From Planoprotostelium fungivorum (lineage: Eukaryota > Evosea > Variosea > Cavosteliida > Cavosteliaceae), in the NCBI GenBank assembly GCA_003024175.1, contig MDYQ01000142.1:22436-86435 (forward strand): a stretch of 64,000 bases of DNA. Reading direction: 5' to 3'. A program made the position numbers and the translations under genes. Under the pieces are notes generated by a model. The model did no database searches and was not told the origin of the DNA. It saw only the letters and a list, made by a program, of their open reading frames with translations. Every line of letters starts with the position of its first letter. Positions within the stretch are counted from its first letter, which is position 1. Positions 1 to 11,069 of the stretch are shown here, piece after piece.

Positions 1-54
1 AAGACAGACACCAGGTCAGCCGCTGCTCTTTGGACGCATCAATCACATATCAAC

Positions 55-1139
55 ATGTTCATCAAGACTGCCACTCGTAAAGTGTTTCTGGACGTAGACA
101 TCAACACCACGATACAACGGCTGAAGCAAGAGATTGAACTGTTGGAAGGCATACCCACATCAGAACAACGACTCATTTTCGCCGGGAGACAGCTGTTGGA
201 CGGGGATAAGACTCTATCAGAATATGGCTTGACCACACCGGACCAGACGCTCCTCATGCTCAGACAGACCAACTCCAATCGAAACATTACGCTATACGTC
301 CGAACTATACAGAGGGAGTTGGACTTTAAGTTGTCAGTCTCTCTCTCAGACGAAGTGAACAAGATCAGAAGCCAGATCAACGAGAGGGTGAGAGATACAT
401 CCATTGAACCATTGTTCGTGAAAACGACACGACTGACATTCGTGGAGGTCAATCTTCCATCCTCTTATAGTTTGGTATACAATGGAATCGTTTTGGAAAA
501 CCACCAGACTGTATTGGATTATGGCATCGTTGATCGCGCCTCCGTTTACATTGTCACACAGATCGTCATGGTGAGACTCTCCCCTATTTCCCCCCACCCC
601 CGCTCATCTTCCCCCAGGAAGTTGAGAATCTCAATGGAGAGAGGATCAAAATGAAGATCAATGACCACCGCGTCACGGGGGAGGTCGTCGAGCGACTCGT
701 CGAGCAGAGAAGATCATACAAGAACCAACAGAGGAAACGCAAACACATTGCCTCCACCGAAGATAACACAACTCCCGATGACTCCAAACGCCCTCGCAAC
801 AACGCCGAAGACGAACTCGAGACCTCAGAGATACTCCCCTCTTCGTCTCCATCATCGAATGATGTCGCCATCTGTCCGAATGGTGATTGCACCCTCCCGT
901 CCGATGCTTTTTTGGAGATCAAGGAGAGCGACCTCCAAACTGCCCCACGCTGCAACAAGTGCAGCAAGAAGATCGGACTGACCGGGATACAATGCCGCTG
1001 CAACCATCACTTTTGCAGCGTCCACAGATATCCAGAGGAGCACGAGTGCCCATTTGATTATAGAACGAAAGCGAGAGAGGAGCTCGCGAAACAAAACCCC
1101 AGGGTGGCCGGGACGAAAATAATTCCTATTGCTAAATAA
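55..1139 (+). CDS. Tandem ubiquitin-like / AN1 zinc finger protein (ZFAND4-like)
   Basis: Two exons are joined by a 47-nt intron at 571-617 (GTGAG...CCCCAG), which restores one frame. Residues 1-72 are a ubiquitin-like fold with the typical 'RLIFAGRQLLDGDKTLSEYG' stretch; a second, more divergent ubiquitin-like domain follows ('SLVYNGIVLENHQTVLDYGI'). A charged linker leads to a C-terminal AN1 zinc finger with spacing C-x2-C-x10-C-x-C-x4-C-x2-H-x5-H-x-C ('CNKCSKKIGLTGIQCRCNHH'). Animal ZFAND4 has one ubiquitin-like and one AN1 domain, so the doubled N-terminus is unusual. AN1 proteins generally act in ubiquitin/proteasome stress handling; that role here is inferred. The stop codon lies inside AAATAAATA, so stop and possible polyA signal overlap. 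No C-terminal Gly-Gly is visible, arguing against conjugation. Confidence 0.85.
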
Positions 1140-1296
1140 ATACGATGTGAGGATGTAAAGAAGATGTTTCTCTTGACATGAAGAGGTGATGTACGTGCAC
1201 GCTGATGCATCAGTGTAATATTCCGTTTCTAAACAATAAACCAAAAAAATTCGTCAGATCGATCTACAATGAACGATTATAAACATTCAGTCGAAT

Positions 1297-2326
1297 TTAT
1301 TTGCTGAGAGGGTTGCTGAGTCCATTCGGATAGACAGCACTACCACCAAATTCAGGTAGAAGGTACTGCGCGGGGATAAATTTGTCCACCTCACTCCTCT
1401 TTCCAAACTTGATCTTGTTCTGCGTCTTTGCGTCCAACCTGATCTTTCATCAGCATCTCGTGATGTGCGATCGTTTCTCGATGAAACAGGGACTCACCAT
1501 GGGGAGATGACTCTCCATGTGGCGTTGAAGAGCCAAGGGGCGTCCATGATGAGAGCTTGTCCGAGACTCTCGGGATAACGAGTGGTGACCATGTCGGCCA
1601 AAAATCGTAAGAAGCCCATGTCCACGTTCTCCATCTTGACTCGGCTCATGTCACAGAGGATGGTTGCCTGTGTTTGTCGTTAGAGGTTGAAACTTGAATC
1701 GTGTGTGGATCGCACCGTCTCGATGGGAGGTTTGAGTTGTTTGGCCAGCTGCTCGACCATGAAGACGGCCATCCTCTTCATCTCTTCTGGATCACTGTCC
1801 CTCTTCTTATGGAGGTATGAGCGGATCCACAACACGGGTCTTCCTTCAAAGTCCTTGCCGAAGATGAAAGCCTTACCTGAAGGACGTCAATCACCATCGA
1901 ATGGACGATTCAAGGAGGTCTCACCGCTGTTGAGTTCTTTACTGATGGACTCGGGTGTGATGGCATCGACGCCACCGGCAAATTCCTTCCTCCATGCTGT
2001 CTAGAGTCAGTGTCTTGAAAGGTGATGGATGATACCAATGAAATCTGTGAAGAGCTTCCTGCTGACGTCGACATCAAATTGTCTGGCTCTTAAGAACTTG
2101 AGGTTCAGAACATCATCAGGCTCTCCCACGTTGTGTCTGGTGCTTCTGAAGTGATCCTCTACAGAAGCCTGACAATGATTATCACAAGTTGTGAGTTTTA
2201 TCTCTGCCAGCCGCTCACCAGCTGTGGATTCTGTTGTCTCCACTGACTCAGTTGAGATTTAAACAGTGACAGTCTGTTGCTCTCGTCGGCGGTCAGTGAT
2301 CCAAGGTAGCCAGTTTCGGTTGTCAT
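1297..2326 (-). CDS. Sec14-like CRAL-TRIO phosphatidylinositol transfer protein
   Basis: Read on the minus strand from ATG at 2324-2326 to TAA at 1297-1299. The N-terminus 'GYLGSLTADESNRLSLFKSQ' is the usual CRAL-TRIO N-terminal helix. An intron at 2169-2218 joins to 'DDVLNLKFLRARQFDVD', and a 39-nt intron at 1997-2035 joins to 'AWRKEFAGGVDAITPESISK'. Further exons give 'FIFGKDFEGRPVLWIRSYLH' and the lipid-pocket segment 'YPESLGQALIMDAPWLFNAT', ending 'LLPEFGGSAVYPNGLSNPLS'. Members bind phosphatidylinositol and other lipids in the cytosol and link lipid metabolism to Golgi traffic. The gene is convergent with the AN1 gene (157 bp between stops). The order of motifs is complete; exact substrate cannot be told. 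Confidence 0.88.
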
Positions 2327-2936
2327 GTTTGTTCCGTCGTCCTCTGTTCGTGTCCCTGTGTTCCTCTTTCGTGTTGTTGTTGTCTGTGATGATGCATGAG
2401 AGGTTCAAGATTTGACGGGGCAGAAAGTCGAAGAAATTTGGTTGACGCAAGTATTGTCATGGGCCCGTGCGACGACAAATGCAGTTCGACTCCCACGCAT
2501 GATGAAGGGACAGACGAACGAAGCGTAATGTGGGATATAGAGGTGAGAGACGCTTCTGTTTGAAGTCGTCGATCGTCGCCCATCGTGATGATGTCCAGGC
2601 GTGACGGGAACCCTTCTTTGTAAAGTAATCTCGTGTCTAGAGAGTCGCATGAGGTTCTGAACACTTGATCGTATCATAATCTGCAAGTTCAATCCGTGTG
2701 GGTTGAAGATTGATTCGGAGCGGTTTATCATATATTTCAGCGCCATCATCGAGATAATTCAGAGGGTAACATGCAGAGAAATCTTCATTTTGCAAGTGAT
2801 GAAGGTCACCTCCGGACCAATTTCGTGGACAACCTCTTGAACGTATTGTATATGGGAGTCATTATACTAGTAGCTGTCCATGGTGTGGCAGCCAGACACA
2901 CTCCAACGCGAAGAGGCATGATCAACTGTTGCAATG
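2327..2936. other. Intergenic stretch, no gene assigned
   Basis: This 610-base gap separates the start of the Sec14-like gene from the stop of the FAM210-like gene, both on the minus strand. A minus-strand frame open from 2664 down to 2323 overlaps the Sec14 start codon at its stop and is most simply 5' leader read-through. A plus-strand frame at 2771-2956 has a hydrophobic stretch but no splice or homology support. I see no RNA gene. Confidence 0.4.
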
Positions 2937-3329
2937 TCATTCATCGAGCTCTCTGATCCGGGTCACCTTTACGACCGCATATGCGGTGGCCATGTTGATC
3001 ATAGTTCGACTCGATGGATCGAGAGGCTCATAGCCGTAATACTTCCTGACACGTGATACTACTGCATTCTGTTGCTCGATCATGCCTTGTGGAATGGGGA
3101 TCGATGTGTGGGTCCATTTCAATGTGTAATAAACTATGGGCAGGGGAAGTACTGCCGTCACTTCATGGAGTATGGCAAAAGACAGTAGGTAGCTCGCTGG
3201 CTTGTCACGAAACTGGTGTGCATGTTTCCTCCATCCTTTCAGTGTCTCTTCCTTCGGAGTACTTGATTCAACAGAGTATGCCCTCTTTAAAGAGGTAGAA
3301 GGTAGCCGTCTCGTGATGTTGTGTAACAT
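2937..3329 (-). CDS. FAM210/DUF1279 family mitochondrial membrane protein
   Basis: A single uninterrupted frame of 130 residues starts at ATG 3327-3329. The first 20 residues (MLHNITRRLPSTSLKRAYSV) are basic and hydroxylated without acidic residues, as in a mitochondrial presequence. The middle carries the DUF1279 core 'YLLSFAILHEVTAVLPLPIV', a membrane-embedded segment followed by 'YYGYEPLDPSS'. FAM210 proteins are inner-membrane proteins involved in mitochondrial translation and morphology in animals; here the function is inferred from family only. It lies head to head with ARMC9, only 67 bp between start codons, so a shared bidirectional promoter is likely. Confidence 0.78.
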   Translation of the reverse strand: MLHNITRRLPSTSLKRAYSVESSTPKEETLKGWRKHAHQFRDKPASYLLSFAILHEVTAVLPLPIVYYTLKWTHTSIPIPQGMIEQQNAVVSRVRKYYGYEPLDPSSRTMINMATAYAVVKVTRIRELDE

Positions 3330-3396
3330 GATGCGATTGATCGATGTTTACGTTGTAGTGTGGCCGAAATTTTCGTAGTGAAGTTATTTTTGAAGC

Positions 3397-5731
3397 ATGA
3401 GTGGCCAGTCTGTCAACCAGCTCATCAGACAAATCGAGAGGTTGAAACTGGATCTGGGGCATGCTCAAGTGATACGAAGGATAGAGATCTCATGATAGTT
3501 GACCTTCTACAGGACAAAAGGAAGGAGATACAAGATGCCGCTGTCGATCTGTTATCTCACGTGGCCGAATGCGTCAAAGATAAAACGGTGAGGCTTGATC
3601 GTGAGAGATCGCGATCACTTCGGTGTAGCTGTGTGCCTGATACAACGCCAGGTCCCCACGAAAAAGATGCTGAACAAATTCACTGAGCTTATCACAAGTT
3701 TAGTTGACGAAGACGAACCAGTAGAACAGTCTAGAGGAACCACACCGATCGCACGTTCTATCGTGAGTCGTCACAGAGACGATGTTCTTTATCAGCTTTC
3801 ATCGAGCTCGCGACGGATTCTCATCTCTGACAGAGTGCACAACCACAGAGTCTGGGAAATCTCTCAGTTCCGATCAAGAAATCACTCTCCGTACCTTCTT
3901 CGAGGAATCCATCGGCCATACAGCCCATACGCAAATCGAGCAGCCGATCACCGTGAGGAAATCATTCCGAGTCGAATGTCTAACGTTGGTGTCAGCGAGA
4001 TCGATTGGTCCAGAATCAAAGAAGAGATGGTGAATGTGAAGGGACCATCAACCAAGAGAGGACTATTGATTCAAGCTCTACGTCAGGTGAGACTGTGGTA
4101 ATTAGACCGAGAATAACGCCATCAGAGATTAACGCAACCGAAGAACGAAGCGGGCAGGAAGCAGGTCGCCAGTTCCTTCGTACAGTTTGACGTGCTAAGT
4201 TTAAGAAACACGAGGATGTCTTTACCTTACGCGATTCTGTCGGGTAACGAGAAGAGTGAATTTGTAAGGCAGCAGGCGGCGGGCTTGATCAACCTCATCG
4301 CGAGTCATCATGCAGGAAGATCTTATCTGATGACGAAAGGAGACGAGGTATGATGAAAGTCGTGTGATATTCTAACGTTCGAAAAGATCATCACCTTGCT
4401 GCACCGCACTGTGACGACCATACAGAATGATACGGCGGAGAAACAACAAGCTTTATCTTCCATACAGAAATTGAGTTTACGGTGTGAAATCACACAACAT
4501 CCCACATTTCATCACAACACGAGCAACCTCGTACGTTCATGGCGACCAATCTGATGTTAACTAAGGCGACGTGCACAAGATAAGATGATCTCACTGGAGA
4601 TGATTCCTTGGTTAGTTCGTTTCCTCGGTCAATCCAGTCAAACCGGAGAGTACACGCTAGAATACGCATCCGCCCTCCTCATGAATCTCTCTCTTCGCAA
4701 CGATGGGAAGAGACAGTGTGAAGCTCAGAAGAACATCGTTCAAGTGTTAGGCAAGCTCATGCGTCACGACAACACGAAGGTGAGAGACCGAGATGTACGT
4801 GTCGTGACCTCTTCAGATCCGCACGTTCGTTCACGGCACGTTGTACTCCATCTTCGCCGTGCCTTCTCTGAAAGAAGTCGCCCTGCGAATTAAATTCGAT
4901 CACATTCTAGAGAGGGAGATCGAAGAAGGACCAGAAGAATTTCAGACACAGATCGAGCACATCCTCAACAAACTTCGATCGGACGATGAGGTGATGACTC
5001 GTTGGTTGTCTACCCTCTAAATGATCGCAGGTATTCAAGAGCTATACTGCGGCAGATAACGTTTACGAAGACGAGAACGACAGCGGAGACAGTGGCACAT
5101 TAGACGATGAGCCCGTGAGGAGAACATGAAATATCGTTCGACCTGACATCCATGTGTAGATGGAGGAATCAATTCCACGTGATGCAAACGCGTATTCTCA
5201 CGGAGAAAATCTGTTACAAGAGTACACATCGAACGGGGTGTGTTTTGGGGAGATTCTCCATCTCATTTCGTCAGGACGAGCCGATGCAATTACCCGAAGT
5301 GTCGAGGCCGGTTCTGGGTAAGTTGGAACCAAAGAGACCTGCAGCAAGGGCAGAAGTGCCCACGCCGTCTAGCGCTGAAGAAGAGATACCTGTCTCAAGT
5401 GAGACTACATCCATTCTCATCGTGTCATCAACTGCCCCATGATCATCACCATCGCGATCATCAGCATCACCTTTGTCACTGTTCACATCATCTTCGATGT
5501 TGCTTGATTATTACCCCTCTGTTTACACTCTTTCATTTTCACTTTTGGCTGATTGCCTTCAGGAGGAGCTTACACTTTCTCGGGCAGTACGAATTTCGAG
5601 TGAGTCTTTCGTTTCTCTTCTCCACGGCTGAATCATACTACAGTGACGTCGATCCCTTCAACACGAAAGCGAAGATCGCTTCATCCATAGACATGTCATC
5701 GAAACCAGGAAGTGCATTCAGGAAGAGATGA
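3397..5731 (+). CDS. ARMC9: ARMC9-like armadillo repeat protein
   Basis: About ten exons with 30-50 nt introns. Start at 3397 ('MSGQSVNQLIRQIER'), then an intron GTTGAA...GATAG joins to 'DLMIVDLLQDKRKEIQDAAV'. The diagnostic parts are 'VSEIDWSRIKEEMVNVKGPS' plus 'LLIQALRQ', the armadillo stretch 'RQQAAGLINLIASHHAGRSY', and 'LVRFLGQSSQTGEYTLEYAS' plus 'ALLMNLSLRNDGKRQCEAQ', which match animal ARMC9 in order. An acidic segment ('VYEDENDSGDSGTLDDEP') follows, also as in ARMC9. The C-terminus reads 'DVDPFNTKAKIASSIDMSSK'. Animal ARMC9 acts at the ciliary basal body and is a Joubert syndrome gene. The N-terminal LisH domain of animal ARMC9 is not visible, so the protein is shorter there or an upstream exon is missed. 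Confidence 0.82.
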
Positions 5732-5966
5732 GAGCATCAAGGCCTTGATCAGTAGATGTCGTCTGTGGACGCAGGGAGAATGGATTCAATAGAGTCCCGT
5801 TGTTGTATCGAGATGCTGTTGATTGATGCATGAGGAAAGACAATGGGTGACTTGAGGATAAAATTTCTCGAATTTTCGTTCAGATTTCGATGCGCATAAC
5901 AGAGCCGAATCTCAAAAAACATTAGACGCAGCCAGCAACATCGCACGATACGACACTCACGAACAC

Positions 5967-6317
5967 ATGAAATTCGCTTGCCTCTTCCTCCTCTTTCTTC
6001 TGTCGGTCAGCACGGCTGGAATCATACAATCCCCCTCAAAGGGTATCACATTGTTGACTAGCCAGACCTATTCCTTCACCTATCACTCCTCATCTGATCG
6101 TCACGGCGTGCTCTACATCGCCGAATTGGATGATGTCACCATATCAGACGGAAGTATGTTTGGTGGTGTGGTGTCTTTCAACTACACAATTCCCCCAAAC
6201 CAAGAGACCGGCCCGACCAATCTCACCATCGTAGAGAAGTGGCCCGGATCACAATTGACAGAGAGGAATGAGTTCTCGACAGCGACGTACTACATTTTGA
6301 ACCAAGAGAAGCACTGA
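5967..6317 (+). CDS. Small secreted protein, unknown family
   Basis: An intronless 116-residue frame. It opens with a clear signal peptide (MKFACLFLLFLLSVSTAG), then a beta-rich Ser/Thr region with 'QSPSKGITLLTSQTYSFTYH' and two N-glycosylation sites in 'SFNYTIPPNQETGPTNLTIV'. No cysteines remain in the predicted mature part, no membrane anchor and no known catalytic motif. It resembles in style small extracellular immunoglobulin-like or Ser/Thr-rich coat proteins, but I do not recognise the family. Confidence 0.65.
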   Translation: MKFACLFLLFLLSVSTAGIIQSPSKGITLLTSQTYSFTYHSSSDRHGVLYIAELDDVTISDGSMFGGVVSFNYTIPPNQETGPTNLTIVEKWPGSQLTERNEFSTATYYILNQEKH

Positions 6318-6565
6318 TAAAGACTTATTTTCTGGTCTTTTGTTGATCTTCACTCACTTTGTACTTTTCGTCAACAACAATCATACGGGCTGACGGATTT
6401 TATTGATGAGCGGCTCAAAACATTCAGGAGCTCAAAACGTCGGGCGGGCGGTGCGGCACACAGGCAGATCACTTCTACATCATCCAGTATAGAAGCCATA
6501 CTACCAAATTATACGGGAGAAAAATTGACATCACTGCCCACACGCTGCCAGGATCCACAAGCACG

Positions 6566-8608
6566 ATGAAGAGACAGCGAGTGCAAGATGGAGAATCGAC
6601 GATGACTGCGAGAGAGGCAGCGCTGAGTGTATTTCTGTCTTCAGATAAGGCAACAGTCACCATTGCCTTTACAAATGGAAGACCAGAAGTCCGATTAGTG
6701 AACAGTTCCGCCCAAACATTACTCTCTCCCCTCTTCAACGCCGATGATGCCAGGTAGAGAACGATACATCCATATCACATCCAACTGATTATCCATAAAG
6801 GCACGAGTCGAACGTCCTCTTCTGGAAATCCGTGAAGGAGGTCGCAGAGAGGAAAATGAAGAAAGAGGAAGAGATCCGCTTCTGTGACCGGCATATCCGT
6901 TTCAAGTGATGTTTCATCTCACACCACACTCGCTGAAGACGTCCGGTAGGTACAAATGTCTCGAAGTGACTGGAGAGAGACTCGTTCTGGTCACTGCAAA
7001 AGAAGCGAAGCCATACGATCTCGTATCGTTGACCAGCCAACGATGCAGAGCTTCTACTGCACAAGGTAATGCACAATCACAGACTCACAAATGTCTCACC
7101 TCTCATCAGGCATCCCTTTTCACCTCGGAAACCTGGCGAACTCTTTGGAGGAGGACGTCGTCGGACAGATGTTGGGAATGAGTAATGTTCGCATCGCATT
7201 AGCCAAGATCGGGAGGGTGAGATCAGATGTGTGACCGAGCCGAAGATTGACATCACATGTAGCCGGACAATGGATACATGTGGGAGTATTATGGAGGGAA
7301 TTTGAGTGTATCTTCTTGGTTCAGACTGTCTCACCCACACGAGCTGAGAGGAAAGAACTCAGGTGATGTCCCATCATCATGTTCATCATCATCACAAATC
7401 ACAACCACATCATCATCATGAAGAAGCATCATCACCCCCCCATCGTCTGACGATATCCATCCGTCGCCATCTGACCATCCGATCAGTCGATCTAGCACAC
7501 ACCATGCACGATCGCACTTCCATCCAAAGTCTCGTCGTCAGCAACATGAATCCGAAGACAAAGACGTCCACCTTCTCCGTCAATCTACACCAATCCGGCG
7601 GTCTGACAAACTTTGGAATCTTTCGCGAGGTGTCATCACGTTCCTCATGCGATTCGAATGTCTCAAGATGAACCGTGTAGGTGCTGGAAGATGTGTACCT
7701 AGGTGTAATGATCGAACACAACCGAGCGACCACGGCAACTGGGCCTCGAATGGCCACGGCCCCCGTTCATCAGATCCCGCAAGTGTACGTCAACAAGAGA
7801 TGGGACGAGCTGATGATCGACTGCATACACTACTTTGATCACAATCGTCGCCTCACGTCATCTCACCGATTGAAGCTGCCCGGTGAGACCATTCAAATCG
7901 AACGTTCTCTCCTTTCTCTCCACATCATCAGACGGATCATCATCATTGGCATCATGTGTGATGCACATTGTGCATCGATCACTGATTCGACACCAGACGT
8001 ATTCCTAGAGGACAATCAGAATGTTTACGTATACGCATATATGGGTACCCACGGAGAGGGTACGTACGTAACTTCACTTTTCACTCACGTTTCACCAGAA
8101 TTTCTACCGTCTGGGAACGGCGACGGTTACGTGTGGAAATCCAGCCGGGGCGTCCTCTGTGGAGGTGACTATCATACGTATATTACGTCTCAATGTCCCA
8201 GGAACTCTCCAACGGAGGTACTTCTACACCGAGCTACCGGGAGGTCTCAAATTGAGAAGGAGGGTGATGTGGTTGGACCAAGTCAAGAACATCGTTATCA
8301 TAGAATACCGACACTTTAGCAACGCCAACACGACGGAGAGAGACAAACTGATGGGCCCCGAATGGTTAGACTGGCTGGACATACTGAACGACCTGCACTC
8401 TCGAGTCAGTCAACACTTGGCAACGTCCGTAGACAGGATGGTGAGTGTAAACTATGAACAAGGTAACTGACTGAGACAGTGCTCACATTTTGATATGGCT
8501 GAAACGAGGATGGATCCAACAGATTTAACGACGAGGAATGTTGTATCGTACGTGAACGGTGTGCTCTCCAATTGGGCTTCGTCGAATGCAGATAAAAGGT
8601 CGACCTGA
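6566..8608 (+). CDS. Unrecognised protein, family copy A
   Basis: Nine or so exons. It begins 'MKRQRVQDGESTMTAREAAL' and has 'VFLSSDKATVTIAFTNGRPE', then 'IPFHLGNLANSLEEDVVGQM', 'VLEDVYLGVMIEHNRATTAT', 'YVNKRWDELMIDCIHYFDHN', a conserved Cys-Gly-Asn-Pro block ('TCGNPAGASSVEV'), 'RRRVMWLDQVKNIVIIEYRH' and a tail 'SYVNGVLSNWASSNADKRST'. All of these have counterparts in the same order in the minus-strand gene at 22907-24884, which validates the exon structure. Basic N-terminus and absence of signal peptide or membrane helices suggest a nuclear or cytosolic protein. I do not recognise a known domain. The exon between about 7424 and 7637 is the least certain. Confidence 0.65.
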
Positions 8609-9186
8609 CATCGGCATCGCTGCATCTCTGTAATAAACGAACGGTGACGTCGATGTCACTTACGTGGAAGCTTAGAAGATAACGGCGAGGCTGAGAGGGT
8701 CGCTCAATAGCTGTGGATAAAAGAACGAAACGAGCTCGTAATGATGCATTTTATTCTGACGATTCCGCAGTTGTGTCAACATAGAGGAGACGAGTGATGT
8801 CTTCCGGGATCATCTCGAGTCATGATGTTACTGATGAACGAACGTACGAGATATGAATCACTGACACAACGAAGTTGTTCTGACATGCAAGGAATGATAT
8901 ATCTCAAGTTCTTAGTGGACAGCTTTACTGACTGATCTGCCTTTGACAGTAGAAGGAGGCGAGTCGTTACACTTCCTGTTGATTCGTAACGAGCTGAATC
9001 CATCCAGTATGCTCCTCAGCTATCCATCTAAGAGTGACTAAGATTGTTCGGCTGCTCTTGTCCGATTCTCGTGTGTATCCACGAACAACGAAGCCATCAG
9101 AAGCTTCTAGATGTTCTGTCGAATAAATCCTGCGAAGATGTGGACGATGAAAGATGCTACAGAACATGAAACCCTACGCCGTATAT
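8609..9186. other. Gap with a possible short minus-strand gene
   Basis: Two overlapping minus-strand frames, 8967-9167 and 8776-9003, are the only notable signals. The first starts with ATG and a basic, acid-free run (MFCSIFHRPHLRRIYS) that looks like a mitochondrial presequence. I could not find a splice that joins the two frames, and I recognise neither. Otherwise I see nothing. Confidence 0.3.
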
Positions 9187-11069
9187 CTATTTAAAATTTA
9201 GCATTTCGAAGCAAGTTTCTATCTTTGGCGGCTCGTCAGCCTTCTTCTCCATCGTGATCTTGACATGAGATAACCTCCTCGTCGCATCATCGACCTCGGA
9301 TTGGTTCCGTCCCAGCCTCCTCTGTGGTACTTTCGGTGGATCTCTCATGTTAATGTTGGGATCGGTGATGAGACTCTGCAATGTATTGACGTCTGTGATG
9401 TAATTCTCTCGGATGAGCCAGGCGAAGAACAAGACGATCTTGCCGCTGGCGTGGGAGAAGAAGAAGTAGAAGCACAGCTCGCCGTCGCCACTCGTGACAT
9501 CTACCTCCAGCCACATGTCTTCCGTGAAGGTCTGGCCCCATTGAGCTAATTGAGCCGCAGCCTCTCGATTTCCCTGCCAGTCGATGTCTTTGAGGAAGCG
9601 GGGAAGCTCTTTGTGTGACATACCGCTGAACGCGATACGAATCGAACTCGGTTTCGTCGTCCATACGTTCATGTCCATCTGGCGACTCGTCAACCATCTT
9701 GCAGATGATGATCGTCTCATGACGATGTACGATGATCGCGTGTTGTGAGATGAGATCGAAAAAGCTTCGGCTCACTTGTTGTGATGTCATGATGGTGATC
9801 TTCTGTATTTCTACATCGAATGAAGTGAGATTCATCATCTTTGTCAATTGTGGCTCCATCTGAGCGGGCACACTGCTCATCAACAGACTGGCCACCATGA
9901 ACTTGACGATGAGAAATATATCCATCCGCTTGTTCTGCCTCCCGCCGTGCAACAGCAAGCTGACATCAGGCACCATAGGGTCCCCCTTCAGATGATGCGG
10001 CCACTCCAGCATCATCAACTGACACTTACGTCAGTCACGGTGATGAATCTGTACGCACCTGTACGTATTTCCAGATCCCCTTCTGCTTGCTGACGCTCCA
10101 CGAGCCACAGAATCTTTTGAGACAGGACCACACGCCGTGTGAGCGAAACGATGAAGGTAAACGGCGGGAAATCTCGTCGGTTACGATGGAGTCGCAGTTG
10201 GCGACGATGGACATCTGATGGAATCGTCATTTCATCTGGGTGAATCGAACTTGTAGTGATGATAGGAATAGTACATTATGAGAGATAAACTCTGTGGATG
10301 TAACATGAAATTCGATCTCACGTTAACACGGTTGGTTTGATTCAGACCGAAGGTGAGGAACATGCCTGTGGCTAGGGAGCAGGGCATGGCTGTAAAATTC
10401 AATCTTTTGCTCTTTGGACGAAACACATGTGTTTTAAATCATGTGGATGGAGACGTGCGATCGCATCACTCCACAGATGTGGTACTGTGGTACGACTGCG
10501 TGTGACGGACGATGAGCGCTCACCTGTTGACGTTGCATACACGTGATCGAAGTCGAACGTACGCATCATGTCTTCAGAACACTTGGACTCCATGAAATCG
10601 CGCAGAGTGGTATTTTGTTGTTTGTTAAAGCGCGATGAACTCCGTACAGCGACGCCGTTGTTCATCGTGCGAACACCCAGCACACCCGGATCGAGAGGTT
10701 CTAAGACGACCAGTTCAGATTGCCAGCGTCGTTTCTTGTTGTCAACTCCATCTTGTTGTGTTTTGATGGACGCATTATTCGGTTGTGACAGCGATCTCGT
10801 CTTATCATGCTCTAATATCTTCTTTAAAGTGAGCAGTTCGCCCGAAGAAGATATCTGTGTTTTGTTAGATACAATTGGATACTCGAAGGTGTGCATTTTC
10901 TGAAATGATGTCGGTATCGCATGTCGCTCACCAGTTGCACGTTCTTCCTTTGTTTTGCCTCATTGTACTTATTCCTGAAGGAGAACGGAAACAGATCCAT
11001 CTTATCACCCAGATAATATTTCCCCTTGTCGTTCTCCACAAGTTTCACCGTCTTTGTCTTCCTGCTCAT
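9187..11069 (-). CDS. Unrecognised multi-exon protein
   Basis: Minus-strand exons join in frame from about 11069 to TAG at 9187-9189. Readable parts are 'LVENDKGKYYLGDKMDLFPF', 'MHTFEYPIVSNKTQ', 'LLTLKKILEHDKTRS', 'VLGVRTMNNGVAVRSSSRFN', 'MMRTFDFDHVYATST', 'FTAMPCSLATGMFLTFGLNQ', 'VVLSQKILWLVERQQAEGDL', 'RMDIFLIVKFMVASLLMSSV', 'WLEVDVTSGDGELCFYFFFS' and 'LITDPNINMRDPPKVPQRR'. The 5' end is uncertain: an open frame upstream (to about 11290, 'DRWEESLAIDGATPAPVKHP') splices onto 'KTKTVKLV' and may be an earlier exon. No family recognised; hydrophobic stretches could be buried strands or a membrane segment. A structural or adaptor protein is as likely as an enzyme. Confidence 0.5.

Noticed and set aside
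7363-7440. Histidine-rich protein start at a CATCAT tract
   Set aside because: The tract is the 3' part of a short intron in family copy A; the exon resumes after it.
8159-8470. CG-1/CAMTA-type DNA-binding domain in the unknown family
   Set aside because: The 'RRRVMWL...IIEYRH' segment only loosely recalls CG-1, with key surrounding residues absent; not enough to claim.
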